Assembly (NCBI GenBank): GCA_016278325.1
Contig: JADQCB010000001.1
Span: forward strand, 113,777 to 177,776
Length of the DNA stretch: 64,000 nucleotides
Source of the DNA: Actibacterium sp.
Lineage (GTDB): Bacteria > Pseudomonadota > Alphaproteobacteria > Rhodobacterales > Rhodobacteraceae
Direction of reading: 5' to 3'
Both the position numbers and the translations under genes were made by a program. The notes under the pieces are model-generated. The model was given only the letters and a program-made list of their open reading frames with translations. It was not told the origin of the DNA and did no database searches. Shown piece by piece: positions 8,177 to 17,216 of the stretch (position 1 is its first letter; each line of letters starts with the position of its first letter).

Positions 8177-9607
8177 ATGTATATCAAGAAGCTATTTCAG
8201 GCGGTCCTGTTGGGGGCCGCGGTCGGGCTGACATTCGTTCCGCCAGCCGACGCAGAGACGCTTCGTGTCATGCGTGACGGCACCTCACGCAGCCTCGACG
8301 TGCCGATGAACCGGGCCGTGGTGGTCGAAAGCGACACCGTGTTCGCGGAAATTTCGATCGCGAACCCGCAGATCGCCGATATCTCGACCCTGTCGGACCG
8401 CACGATATATGTGCTGGGCAAGCAGCCCGGGCGCACGACGCTGACCCTGCTGGGCCCCGATGGCCGGCTTATCACCAATGTCGAGGTGCGCGTCACCCCC
8501 GATGTCAGTGAATTGAAAGAGCGGCTGCGCGAAGTGCTGCCCGGCGAACCGATCGAGGTGCGGCCGGCCAATGACGGACTTGTGCTGTCGGGCACGGTAT
8601 CTTCGGCCGCGGCGATCGACCGCGCCCTGGATCTCGCCAATCGCTATGCGCCCGATCGCGTGTCCAACCTGATGATGGTCGGCGGCAGCCAACAGGTCTT
8701 GCTCAAGGTCCGCTTCGCCGAAATGAACCGTTCCGTGCGCAAGAGCCTGTCGTCCAGCCTTGCGATCAACGGGATCGGCAGCAACGGCGATCTCAGCGGC
8801 GTTGGTGGCACCGGCACCTATACCGCCGATGGCAACCTGAAGAACCTGTTCGACGGGGATCCCGCGACCGATGTCAGCCGCACCGGTCAGACCGAGGGGG
8901 TGTTCACGCTTGGCATCGACGCCGGCAGCCTGCAATTCGCGATCATGCTCGAAGCGCTCGAAAGCAATGGCTTCGTGCGCACCCTGGCCGAACCGAACCT
9001 GACCGCGCTGTCGGGCCAGAGCGCCGAATTCCTGGCCGGCGGCGAATACCCGGTGCCCGTGTCGACCGACAACGGCAACGTCACCGTGGAATACAAGCCC
9101 TTCGGCATACAGCTGAATTTCACACCGCGCGTGGTCGGAAAGAACATCAACCTGCGCCTCGGCGCCGAGGTCAGCGGCGTCGATCCGACGGTCTCCTACA
9201 GCAGCGGCGGCATCTCGGTCAGCGGGTTTTCCACGCGCAAGACATCGACAACCGTCGAACTGCATGACGGTGAAAGCTTTGCCATCGCCGGCTTGTTGCA
9301 GGACGATTTCACGTCGCTCAAGGGACAGGTCCCCTGGCTGGGCGACATCCCGATCCTGGGGGCGCTGTTCCGCAGTTCGGAATATGAACGCAACCAGACA
9401 GAGCTGGTCATCATCATCACCGCGCATCTTGTCACCCCGACGCGTGGCGACGCCTATGCCCTGCCGACGGACCGGGTGCGCCCCCCCACCGAGAACGAGC
9501 TGTTTCTTCAGGGCAAGGTCGCCTCGGACCGGCGCCCGACATCGGGCGCGGCCGGCGAAGTGGCGCGACAGGATTTCAGCGGCTCCTATGGCTATGTGAT
9601 GGAGTGA
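8177..9607 (+). CDS. cpaC: Tad secretin CpaC (RcpA)
   Basis: Outer-membrane channel of the Tad pilus, 476 residues. Signal peptide ending PADA-E at about residue 27. The N-terminal pilus-assembly domain (MNRAVVVESDTVFAEISIANP...TIYVLGKQPGRTTLTLLG) and a BON-like segment (LVLSGTVSSAAAIDRAL) precede the secretin core, with LAEPNLTALSGQSAEFLAGGE and the conserved end VPWLGDIPILGALFRS...ELVIIITAHLV. The C-terminal tail of about 60 residues is less conserved. ATG at 8177 has GGAGAGGCAGGATCAC upstream. The stop is 5 bases before the next gene. Confidence 0.95.
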   Translation: MYIKKLFQAVLLGAAVGLTFVPPADAETLRVMRDGTSRSLDVPMNRAVVVESDTVFAEISIANPQIADISTLSDRTIYVLGKQPGRTTLTLLGPDGRLITNVEVRVTPDVSELKERLREVLPGEPIEVRPANDGLVLSGTVSSAAAIDRALDLANRYAPDRVSNLMMVGGSQQVLLKVRFAEMNRSVRKSLSSSLAINGIGSNGDLSGVGGTGTYTADGNLKNLFDGDPATDVSRTGQTEGVFTLGIDAGSLQFAIMLEALESNGFVRTLAEPNLTALSGQSAEFLAGGEYPVPVSTDNGNVTVEYKPFGIQLNFTPRVVGKNINLRLGAEVSGVDPTVSYSSGGISVSGFSTRKTSTTVELHDGESFAIAGLLQDDFTSLKGQVPWLGDIPILGALFRSSEYERNQTELVIIITAHLVTPTRGDAYALPTDRVRPPTENELFLQGKVASDRRPTSGAAGEVARQDFSGSYGYVME

Positions 9608-9612
9608 CGGCA

Positions 9613-10257
9613 ATGCGCATCCCCTATCTGGTTCTGTCCGGCATCGCCGTCATCGCGCTTTCGGCATGCACGCCGAACAACGTGAAAAGCTTCTATTCCG
9701 AGGCGGGCAGCGGCCTGGATACGGGGGATTTCGGCGACGCCACGATGAACAACACCCTGGTCATGACCGGCGAGCGCAATGCTGCGATCAACCTGACCCG
9801 GAAATTCGCCAGCGAAGTGCCCAATACTGTCAATTTCGCCTTCGACAGCGCGGTTCTGGGGCCCGATGCGATGGCGGCGCTGGATCAGCAGGCAGAGTGG
9901 ATCAAACGCTATTCGCTGGCCCGCTTCCGCGTCTATGGCCACACCGACAAGGTCGGCAGTACCGCCTATAACAAGCGGCTGGGCCTGCGCCGCGCCCAGG
10001 TCGTGGTCAATTACCTGGTCGCCAGGGGCATCTCGCGCGACCGGCTCGAGGCTGTGGTATCCTTCGGCGAAATGCAGCCGCTGGTCGTCACCGAGGGGCG
10101 CGAACGGCGCAACAGGCGCACGGTGACCGAAGTTTCGGGCTTCGTGAAGGGACGGGCGCAATACCTGGACGGCAAATACGCGCAGGCGATCTATGAGGGC
10201 TATGTCGCAAGCGCCGCCGAACCGCATGAGCCGGTCTCCGGCGGCGGCGGAGAGTAG
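9613..10257 (+). CDS. OmpA-family lipoprotein of the tad locus
   Basis: 214 residues from the ATG at 9613; GGAG at 9601-9604 gives the right spacing, while a GTG at 9604 would overlap the cpaC stop. The signal sequence ends in a lipobox (ALSAC, Cys at about residue 19). The core VNFAFDSAVL...RVYGHTDKVGS...NKRLGLRRAQVVVNYL is an OmpA C-terminal peptidoglycan-binding domain with the usual D and R ligands. It sits where CpaD stands in other tad loci and probably anchors the secretin to the wall. A C-terminal extension (about residues 175-214) is particular to this protein. Confidence 0.88.
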   Translation: MRIPYLVLSGIAVIALSACTPNNVKSFYSEAGSGLDTGDFGDATMNNTLVMTGERNAAINLTRKFASEVPNTVNFAFDSAVLGPDAMAALDQQAEWIKRYSLARFRVYGHTDKVGSTAYNKRLGLRRAQVVVNYLVARGISRDRLEAVVSFGEMQPLVVTEGRERRNRRTVTEVSGFVKGRAQYLDGKYAQAIYEGYVASAAEPHEPVSGGGGE

Positions 10258-10484
10258 GTCCGAAATCCCCGCCAGAGGGATCCCGCGCAGGGCCGGAAAC
10301 CGGCCACAAGAACCAAACAATTACGGTTTTTCAGCCCTAATGTTGCCCATATTCCACGGCATCTTTCCCTAGAGGCAGCGGGCGCGACGCCGAGTCGTGC
10401 CGCGACGGTCCGGGCAGAACCAGGGGCGCACAGAACGCCCCGGCGGTGCGTCCGACCGGTGGGGAAACGGAAGGATGCGAACGC

Positions 10485-11753
10485 ATGACAAGTAGCGCGG
10501 CTATGAAATCAGAGCCGGAACCGATCATTGCTTGCACGGTTTCGCGCGATGTCCAGAATTTCGACCTGCTGATCGAGGACATGGAAACCGAACTCGGCGA
10601 AAGCTGGGGTGATTTGTCATTCGAGGACGCGGCGACCTTCCTTTCGCAACCCGACGCATCGTCGCTGGAATTCGTGGCCATTGCCGTGGACGACCAGGAC
10701 GAAGAGGAACTGCCCCGGATCGGCGACCTGATCGCGCTGGCCAAGGAAAAGAAGGTTCGCGTGATCCTGATCGCCGAAGAGGTCAGCCCGATGGCATTGC
10801 ACCATCTGCTGCGTCGCGGCGCGGACGATTTCGTGCCCTACCCCCTGCCCGAAGGCGCGTTGCACGAGGCGATCGAACGGCTGCGCGCCCCGGTTGCGGC
10901 GGTTGCCGTGCCCGACCAGCCCGGCCCGCAGGCCGGCCCGCCTGCCCCCTATCACGCGCCGGGCGCCGGGCGGCATGGATCGGTGCTGCCGATCCATGCG
11001 CTTGCCGGCGGCGTCGGCGCCTCGACATTCGCGGTGAACCTGGCCTGGGAACTGGCCGTCACCACCAAGAAGGATCCGCCGCGGGTCTGCCTGCTGGATC
11101 TCGACCTGCAATTCGGATCGACCTCGACCTATCTGGACCTGCCCCGGCGCGAAGCGGTGTTCGAACTGTTGTCCGACACGCCGGCGATGGATGCCGAAGC
11201 GTTCCACCAGGCATTGCTTCCGTTCAACGAGAAGCTGCATGTCCTGACCGCGCCGGCAGACATGCTGCCGCTGGACCTGATCGGCCCCGAAGACGTGACC
11301 ACCCTGGTCGAAATGGCCCGGGCCAATTTCGACTTCGTGATCATCGACATGCCGCGCACGCTGGTCCAGTGGACCGAAACGGCGCTCAACAGCGCGGATT
11401 TCTACTTCGCGGTGATGGAGATGGACATGCGCTCGGCACAGAACGCGCTGCGTTTCGTGCGCGCCCTCAAGAGCGAGGATCTGCCGCATGAGAAGCTGCG
11501 CTTCGCGATGAACCGGGCACCGAAATTCACCGACCTGTCCGGCAAGAGCCGGGTCAAGCGGATGGCCGAGAACCTGGATATCGACATCGAGATCATGCTG
11601 CCCGATGGCGGAAGGCAGGTTTCGCAGGCCAACGACCATGGTCTGCCGCTGGCCGAAACCGCGGCGAAGAACCCGCTGCGAAAGGAATACCAGAAACTTG
11701 CCGCATCGGTATTCGAACACGCGAAGGCGCGTGCGCACGGACAGCAAGCGTAA
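10485..11753 (+). CDS. cpaE: Tad localisation ATPase CpaE (TadZ)
   Basis: 422 residues. The N-terminal part (to about 140) is a receiver-like pseudo-domain; the rest is a MinD/ParA-like ATPase. The Walker A region reads LAGGVGASTFAVNLAWEL, with Ala where the canonical Lys stands, as in other TadZ/CpaE proteins. Walker B-like LLDLDLQFGS and FVIIDMPR follow. CpaE places the pilus machine at the pole. I chose ATG 10485 (AAGGA ten bases before) over the GTG at 10446, which adds residues without family likeness. A 227-base gap precedes it, with a GGCCGG-AAA-CCGGCC stem at 10291-10305. Confidence 0.92.
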   Translation: MTSSAAMKSEPEPIIACTVSRDVQNFDLLIEDMETELGESWGDLSFEDAATFLSQPDASSLEFVAIAVDDQDEEELPRIGDLIALAKEKKVRVILIAEEVSPMALHHLLRRGADDFVPYPLPEGALHEAIERLRAPVAAVAVPDQPGPQAGPPAPYHAPGAGRHGSVLPIHALAGGVGASTFAVNLAWELAVTTKKDPPRVCLLDLDLQFGSTSTYLDLPRREAVFELLSDTPAMDAEAFHQALLPFNEKLHVLTAPADMLPLDLIGPEDVTTLVEMARANFDFVIIDMPRTLVQWTETALNSADFYFAVMEMDMRSAQNALRFVRALKSEDLPHEKLRFAMNRAPKFTDLSGKSRVKRMAENLDIDIEIMLPDGGRQVSQANDHGLPLAETAAKNPLRKEYQKLAASVFEHAKARAHGQQA

Positions 11754-11774
11754 CAATCACCAAGGGGGCCCCGA

Positions 11775-13208
11775 ATGTTTTCGCGTTACAAGAAGCCAGC
11801 CAGTTCCAGGCCAAAACCCGCACCCGCCGCGGCCCCGGCGGCGGCGCCTGCGCCGGCATCGCAACCGGGCCGCCCCGCGGTTTCGCGCAAGCCGGTGGAA
11901 GCCAGGGCGGTCCCGGTCGACAAGGACCGCAAGCGCAGGGAACGGCTGTCGGAAATCAAGGTCGAGTTGCACAAGCGGCTCCTGGAGAACCTGAACCTTT
12001 CTGCCATCGAGCATGCCTCCGAGTCCGATCTGCGCGCCGAGATCCAGGCGATCTCGGCCGAGGCGCTGGAAGAGATGAGCGTCGTCCTGAACAAGGAAGA
12101 GCGCGCCACCCTGCATCAGGATCTGTTCGACGAGGTGATGGGCCTGGGGCCGCTTGAGACGCTGCTGAAGGATGACAGCGTCAATGACATCCTGGTGAAC
12201 GGCCCGCACCAGATCTTCATCGAACGCGATGGCCGGCTGGAGCTTTCCGATGTCACCTTCAAGGACGAAAAGCACCTGCTGCGCATCATCGACAAGATCG
12301 TGTCGGCCGTTGGCCGGCGCGTCGACGAATCGAACCCCTATGTCGACGCCCGCCTGGCCGACGGGTCGCGCTTCAACGCGATGGTGCCGCCGATTGCCGT
12401 GGATGGCAGCCTGGTCTCGATCCGCAAGTTCAAGAAGGAAAAGCTGGGCATCGACGACCTGGTGCGCTTCGGCGCCTTCACCGAGGAAATGGCGGTCTAT
12501 CTTCAGGCCGCGGTGGCCTGCCGGCTGAACGTCATCGTCTCGGGCGGCACCGGCTCGGGCAAGACCACCACGCTGAACGCGCTGTCCAGTTTCATCGACA
12601 ATTCCGAGCGCATCCTGACGATCGAGGACACCGCCGAACTGCAATTGCAACAGATCCATGTCGGCCGGATGGAAAGCCGCCCCGCCAATGTCGAAGGCAA
12701 GGGCGCGGTCAGCCAGCGCGACTGCCTGCGCAACGCGCTGCGGATGCGCCCCGACCGGATCATCGTCGGCGAGACGCGCGGCGAGGAAGTGATCGACATG
12801 CTGCAGGCGATGAATACCGGCCATGACGGCTCGATGACGACGATCCACGCCAACAGCGCCCGCGACGCGGTCAGCCGGCTGGAGAACATGATCGCGATGG
12901 CAGGGATCGAAATGCCGCTCAAGGCCGTGCGCAGCCAGATCGCATCGGCGGTGAACCTGATCGTGCAGGCCAGCCGGCTTCAGGACGGCTCGCGCCGCAT
13001 GGTTTCGATCACCGAGGTCACCGGAATGGAAGGCGAGGTCATCTCGATGCAGGAAGTCTTCCGGTTCGAACGCACCGGCGTCGCGCCCGATGGCAAGATC
13101 ATCGGCCGCTACAATGCCACCGGGGTGCGTTCGCATTATTCCGAGCGCTTCCGTCAGTGGGGCTATGATTTGCCTGCGTCGCTTTTCGAGCCCATGGCAG
13201 CGGAGTAA
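11775..13208 (+). CDS. cpaF: Tad secretion ATPase CpaF (TadA)
   Basis: Hexameric motor of the GspE/VirB11 family, 477 residues. A Pro/Ala-rich N-terminus (residues 8-35) precedes the CpaF N-terminal domain. The catalytic core shows Walker [15 protein letters not shown], the Asp box [12 protein letters not shown], Walker B-region [15 protein letters not shown] and the His box [14 protein letters not shown]. It powers pilin assembly and probably retraction. It follows cpaE by 21 bases and precedes tadB by 6. Confidence 0.96.
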   Translation: MFSRYKKPASSRPKPAPAAAPAAAPAPASQPGRPAVSRKPVEARAVPVDKDRKRRERLSEIKVELHKRLLENLNLSAIEHASESDLRAEIQAISAEALEEMSVVLNKEERATLHQDLFDEVMGLGPLETLLKDDSVNDILVNGPHQIFIERDGRLELSDVTFKDEKHLLRIIDKIVSAVGRRVDESNPYVDARLADGSRFNAMVPPIAVDGSLVSIRKFKKEKLGIDDLVRFGAFTEEMAVYLQAAVACRLNVIVSGGTGSGKTTTLNALSSFIDNSERILTIEDTAELQLQQIHVGRMESRPANVEGKGAVSQRDCLRNALRMRPDRIIVGETRGEEVIDMLQAMNTGHDGSMTTIHANSARDAVSRLENMIAMAGIEMPLKAVRSQIASAVNLIVQASRLQDGSRRMVSITEVTGMEGEVISMQEVFRFERTGVAPDGKIIGRYNATGVRSHYSERFRQWGYDLPASLFEPMAAE

Positions 13209-13214
13209 CCGGTC

Positions 13215-14183
13215 ATGCAGTTGAGTATCGAACCAATCATCTACGGGCTGATCTTCGTCGGCGTACTGGCGCTGGTCGAAGGGCTTTACCTGACCGTTTT
13301 CGGCAGGTCGATCAGCCTCAACAGCCGGGTAAACCGGCGCCTGGACATGCTGGAAAAGGGCGCCGCCCGCGAAGAGGTGCTCGAACAGCTCCGCAAGGAG
13401 ATGAGCCAGCACATGAACGCGAAGGGCATCCCGTTCTATTCGCTGCTGGCCGACAAGGCGCAGAAGGCCAATATCGCCTTTTCACCCAGGGCGCTGATCA
13501 TGATCATGGGCCTGCTGACTGTCCTGGCCTTCCTCGGCCTGACCATCGGGACCACCGCGTCGCTTCCGATCCGTGCCCTGGTTTCGGTCGTGATGGGCGT
13601 CGGCGCGGTGTTCTTCTGGGTCAACGGCAAGGCGAAAAAGCGCCTCGGCCTGCTGGAGGAACAGCTTCCCGATGCGGTGGAACTGATGGTGCGCAGTTTG
13701 CGGGTTGGCCATCCCTTTGCCTCTGCGGTCAATATCGTCGCCAAGGAAGTCGCCGACCCCCTGGGCACCGAATTCGGCATGATCGCCGACGAAGCGGCCT
13801 ATGGCCGCGACATTTCCGAAAGCCTCAAGGGCCTGGCCGAGCGGATGGACATGCAGGATCTGCGGTTTCTCGCCGTGGCGGTGACCATCCAGCAGCAATC
13901 GGGCGGCAATCTTGCCGAGATCCTGGAGGGGCTGGCGAAGGTGATCCGGTCACGCTTCAAGCTGTTTCGCCGGGTCAAGGCGATCACCGCCGAAGCGAAA
14001 TGGTCGGGCATGTTCCTTTCGGCCTTCCCGATCATCGCGATCATCGTGATCTCGGTGCTGAAACCCGATTATTACGACGACGTGAAGGATACCGCGCTGT
14101 TCATTCCCGCGGCGCTTGGCGTGGGCACGTTCCTCGTGATCAACGTGATCTTCATGAAGATCATGGTCAACATCAAGGTATGA
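13215..14183 (+). CDS. tadB: Tad inner-membrane platform protein TadB
   Basis: 322 residues, T2SS F domain. Membrane segments at about 7-25, 92-110, 115-135, 273-291 and 297-317. The cytoplasmic loop holds the F-domain motif LPDAVELMVRSLRVGHPFASAVNIVAKE and QQSGGNLAEILEGLAKVIRSRFKL. It forms the platform on CpaF together with TadC, which begins 13 bases after it. Confidence 0.94.
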   Translation: MQLSIEPIIYGLIFVGVLALVEGLYLTVFGRSISLNSRVNRRLDMLEKGAAREEVLEQLRKEMSQHMNAKGIPFYSLLADKAQKANIAFSPRALIMIMGLLTVLAFLGLTIGTTASLPIRALVSVVMGVGAVFFWVNGKAKKRLGLLEEQLPDAVELMVRSLRVGHPFASAVNIVAKEVADPLGTEFGMIADEAAYGRDISESLKGLAERMDMQDLRFLAVAVTIQQQSGGNLAEILEGLAKVIRSRFKLFRRVKAITAEAKWSGMFLSAFPIIAIIVISVLKPDYYDDVKDTALFIPAALGVGTFLVINVIFMKIMVNIKV

Positions 14184-14196
14184 GGAATTGACGGCC

Positions 14197-15189
14197 ATGG
14201 ATATGCTGAACGCCATCAACGAATTTCTGATCGCGCGCTTTGGCCAGCTCGGGCCGCTTTACGCGGTGGGGCTGCTGGGGGTTCTGTTCATCGTGGCAAC
14301 CCTGCCGGTGCTGCTGAAAAAGCGGGCCGATCCGCTGGACAAGCTCAAGTCCGGCTACAAGGACACCCGCCCGGCCACCGCCGACACGCCCGAGCGCAAG
14401 CTGCGCCATCAGTCGAAATCGGCCCGGCAACTGGACAAATACGCAGACTTCCTCGAACCGAAGGATGAAGACGAATATTCGGCCATGCGGCTCAAGCTGA
14501 TGCGCGCGGGCTATCGCTCCAAGGCATCGGTCCGGATGTTCCATTTCGCGCAGTTCGCGCTTGGCCTTGGTTTTCTGTTCTTCGGCGTGCTTTACGCGGT
14601 CATCGCATCCGCGACCGGCGACATTTCCACGCAGACCGTGGCCCTGTCGGTGGTGATCCCGGGTGGAATCGGATATTTCATTCCGAAATACTGGGTCGAG
14701 CGGCGGGTGCAGGCACGGCAGGAAGAGATCATCAACGGCTTTCCCGACAGCCTGGACATGATGCTGGTCTGCGTCGAGGCCGGCCAGTCGCTGGACCAGT
14801 CGATCATCCGCGTCAGCCGCGAAATCCGCTCGGGCTTTCCGGCATTGGCCGATGAATACGAACTGGTCGCGCATGAAATGAAGGCAGGCAAGGACAAGAT
14901 CTCGGTGCTGAAGGACATGGGCGAACGCTGCGGCGTGAATGACGTCTCCTCTTTCGTGACGGTGCTGGTGCAATCGGCGACATTCGGCACGTCGATCGCC
15001 GATGCCTTGCGGGTCTATGCCTCGGAAATGCGCGACAAGCGCGTGATGCGGGCCGAAGAAAAGGCGAACAAACTGCCCACCAAGCTGACCCTGGGCACGA
15101 TGATGTTCACGGTGCCGCCGCTGTTGCTCATCCTGATCGGGCCATCGGTCTACCGCGTCGCGAACATGATGGAGCTGGCCAGCCAGTGA
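14197..15189 (+). CDS. tadC: Tad inner-membrane platform protein TadC
   Basis: 330 residues from the ATG at 14197; GAGGA (14182-14186) is ten bases upstream. A TTG at 14188 in frame is possible but too close to that site. T2SS F domain with FPDSLDMMLVCVEAGQSLDQSIIRVSREI and SATFGTSIADALRVYASEMRDKRVMRAEEKANKLP. Four membrane segments, two of them flanking the loop. Partner of TadB. Confidence 0.93.
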   Translation: MDMLNAINEFLIARFGQLGPLYAVGLLGVLFIVATLPVLLKKRADPLDKLKSGYKDTRPATADTPERKLRHQSKSARQLDKYADFLEPKDEDEYSAMRLKLMRAGYRSKASVRMFHFAQFALGLGFLFFGVLYAVIASATGDISTQTVALSVVIPGGIGYFIPKYWVERRVQARQEEIINGFPDSLDMMLVCVEAGQSLDQSIIRVSREIRSGFPALADEYELVAHEMKAGKDKISVLKDMGERCGVNDVSSFVTVLVQSATFGTSIADALRVYASEMRDKRVMRAEEKANKLPTKLTLGTMMFTVPPLLLILIGPSVYRVANMMELASQ

Positions 15190-15193
15190 CACG

Positions 15194-15760
15194 ATGAAAC
15201 CAGAAAGGACCGGCCTGATCCTCATGGCCTGGCTTCTCGCCGCCTGTCAGCCGACCGGCGGGCTCGGGCCGGTGCGCCATGGGCCGCCGCCACCGCCGGG
15301 CACACCGAAAGTGACCGAGGCGGTGGACGGGCTGATCGTGGGCCACCGCCTGATGGCCGCTGGTGAATACGAACTTGCGCTTCAGGCCTATTATCGCGCA
15401 GCGGCGGAACACGGGCTGACGCTGGACGTTCTGTCGGCGCTGGGATCGGCCAATCTTCGGTTGGGCCGCCTGGGCCAGGCCGAGACATTGCTGCGCGCGG
15501 CGATCGAAGAGGATGCCGAATTCGTCCCGGCCTGGAACAATCTGGGCGTCGTGCTTATGGAAACCGGCCGAATTGCCGAGGCACGTCGGGTTTTTCGCAC
15601 CGCCTTTGCCCTGGACAGCGGCGCGACCGAGCAAATTCGCCAGAACCTGCGCTTGGCTATCGCAAAATCCGAAAAATCCGCGTATACTGGAGAGAATAAA
15701 AACAATTTCAAACTGGTGCGGCGCGGCGGTGGAAAATATCTGCTTCTGTCCGCACCCTGA
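15194..15760 (+). CDS. tadD: TPR lipoprotein TadD-like (1)
   Basis: 188 residues. Signal peptide with lipobox LLAAC (Cys at about residue 18), a Pro-rich linker, and then about three tetratricopeptide repeats (residues 50-150), including AGEYELALQAYYRAAAEHG and AWNNLGVVLMETGRIAEARRVF. TadD-type pilotins act in secretin assembly. It starts 4 bases after tadC. The C-terminal basic tail (KNNFKLVRRGGGKYLLL) is unusual. Which of the two TPR lipoproteins here is the functional TadD is not clear. Confidence 0.85.
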   Translation: MKPERTGLILMAWLLAACQPTGGLGPVRHGPPPPPGTPKVTEAVDGLIVGHRLMAAGEYELALQAYYRAAAEHGLTLDVLSALGSANLRLGRLGQAETLLRAAIEEDAEFVPAWNNLGVVLMETGRIAEARRVFRTAFALDSGATEQIRQNLRLAIAKSEKSAYTGENKNNFKLVRRGGGKYLLLSAP

Positions 15761-15785
15761 GGACAGAGCAGTAAAGGACGCAACA

Positions 15786-16643
15786 ATGCGCCACCCGTTC
15801 GTCGCATCCACATGCCTGGTCGGCGTGATCGCGCTGTCGGCCTGCACGCAGAAAAGCGAGGCCGAGGTCGAACGCGCCGTGCAGGACGTTCTCGCCTCCG
15901 ATCAGAGCAGTCTCAACCAGATCATGCTGCGCGCCGCCGATCCGGCCGAGGCGGTTGCCTATTACCGCACGGCCGTCGCCGAACAGCCCGGCGATATCGA
16001 GCTGCAGCGCGGGCTTGCCAGGTCGCTGATCCGGGCGGAAAAGCCGCAGGAAGCGATGGGCGCGTGGAAAGCTGTCACCGACAACCCCGCGGCGAGCGAC
16101 GCGGACCGGATCGCCTATGCCGATGCGCTGATCCGGGCGGGGAAATGGGACCAGGCCGAAGCGGTTCTCGACAGCATTCCGCCCACCGTCGAAAGTTACC
16201 AGCGCTATCGGCTGGAAGCGATGATCGCCGACAGCAACCAGGAATGGAAGAAGGCCGACAGCTTCTATGAAACCGCGGCGGGCATGACCACCAACCCCTC
16301 GGGCGTGTTGAACAACTGGGGTTATTCCAAGCTGACACGCGGCGATTACGCGGCGGCTGAAAAGCTGTTCCGCGAGGCGCTCGGCTATGAGCCGGGCCTG
16401 TTCACCGCCAAGAACAACCTCGTCCTGGCCCGCGGCGCGCAACGCAAATACCAGATGCCGGTCATCGACATGACCCAGGAAGAGCGCGCGCAACTTCTCT
16501 ATACCCTGGCGCTGAGCGCGATCAAGCAGGGCGATGTCGCCATCGGCAAGGGTCTTCTGGAAGACGCGGTCGACACCCATCCGCAACATTTCGAGGCCGC
16601 GTCGCGATCGTTGCGGGCGCTGGAAAGCAATATCCGGAGCTGA
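15786..16643 (+). CDS. TPR lipoprotein TadD-like (2)
   Basis: 285 residues. Lipobox ALSAC gives Cys at about residue 19. At least four TPR-like repeats follow, e.g. EAVAYYRTAVAEQPGDIEL, LNNWGYSKLTRGDYAAAEKLF and LYTLALSAIKQGDVAIGKGLL. ATG 15786 has AAAGGA (15772-15777) upstream; the frame extends back inside tadD without similarity. It is probably a pilotin or assembly factor for the secretin. Confidence 0.85.
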   Translation: MRHPFVASTCLVGVIALSACTQKSEAEVERAVQDVLASDQSSLNQIMLRAADPAEAVAYYRTAVAEQPGDIELQRGLARSLIRAEKPQEAMGAWKAVTDNPAASDADRIAYADALIRAGKWDQAEAVLDSIPPTVESYQRYRLEAMIADSNQEWKKADSFYETAAGMTTNPSGVLNNWGYSKLTRGDYAAAEKLFREALGYEPGLFTAKNNLVLARGAQRKYQMPVIDMTQEERAQLLYTLALSAIKQGDVAIGKGLLEDAVDTHPQHFEAASRSLRALESNIRS

Positions 16644-16650
16644 ACCGCCG

Positions 16651-17145
16651 ATGCCGACCTCCGCCGCGACCGCCCTGTGGTTCCTGCCCTTTGCCGGGCC
16701 GATCGCCCTTTGGGTCGCGCTGAGCGACATGAAGACCATGAAGATCCCGAACCGCGCGGTTCTGGCGCTGGTTCTTGTCTTCGCCATCGTCGGGCCGCTG
16801 GCCCTTCCGTTCGAGATATGGCTCTGGCGTTGGGTTCATCTGGCGTCGGTTCTCGGCGTCGGTTTCGTGCTGAGCATCACCGGCATGATCGGGGCCGGCG
16901 ATGCCAAGTTCGCCGCGGCCATGGCCCCGTTCGTCGCGCTTGCCGATCTGGGCGGCTTCCTGCTGTTGTTCTCGGCGCTTCTGCTGGCGACCTTCGTCAT
17001 CCATCGCACCGCGCGCATGGTCCCTGCCCTGCGGCGCGCCGCGCCAAACTGGGAATCCTGGGCGCGCGACGAGTTCCCGATGGGCCTGGCCCTGGGCAGC
17101 GGGCTGTTGTGCTATCTTTTCCTCGCCGTGCTGCGCGGCGCCTGA
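16651..17145 (+). CDS. cpaA: Tad prepilin peptidase (CpaA/TadV)
   Basis: 164-residue A24-family aspartic protease of the inner membrane without the methylation domain of PilD. The two catalytic aspartates are visible: LSD at residue 26 (LSDMKTMKIPNRAV) and the GxGD motif MIGAGDAKF at residue 84. Four to five hydrophobic segments. It removes the leader from the Flp pilins at DESG. It starts 7 bases after the second TPR gene. Confidence 0.92.
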   Translation: MPTSAATALWFLPFAGPIALWVALSDMKTMKIPNRAVLALVLVFAIVGPLALPFEIWLWRWVHLASVLGVGFVLSITGMIGAGDAKFAAAMAPFVALADLGGFLLLFSALLLATFVIHRTARMVPALRRAAPNWESWARDEFPMGLALGSGLLCYLFLAVLRGA

Positions 17146-17216
17146 CAGGCGCCCAAATCTCGCCACAAGGCTGCGTTACGACGGGGAAACGTCGAAAGCT
17201 TCCGAGGCGCGCCCGA

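Noticed and set aside
10291..10305. GGCCGG-AAA-CCGGCC as a terminator before cpaE
   Set aside because: Stem of six pairs with a three-base loop and no T-run; too weak and inside an operon-like run. Mentioned under cpaE only.
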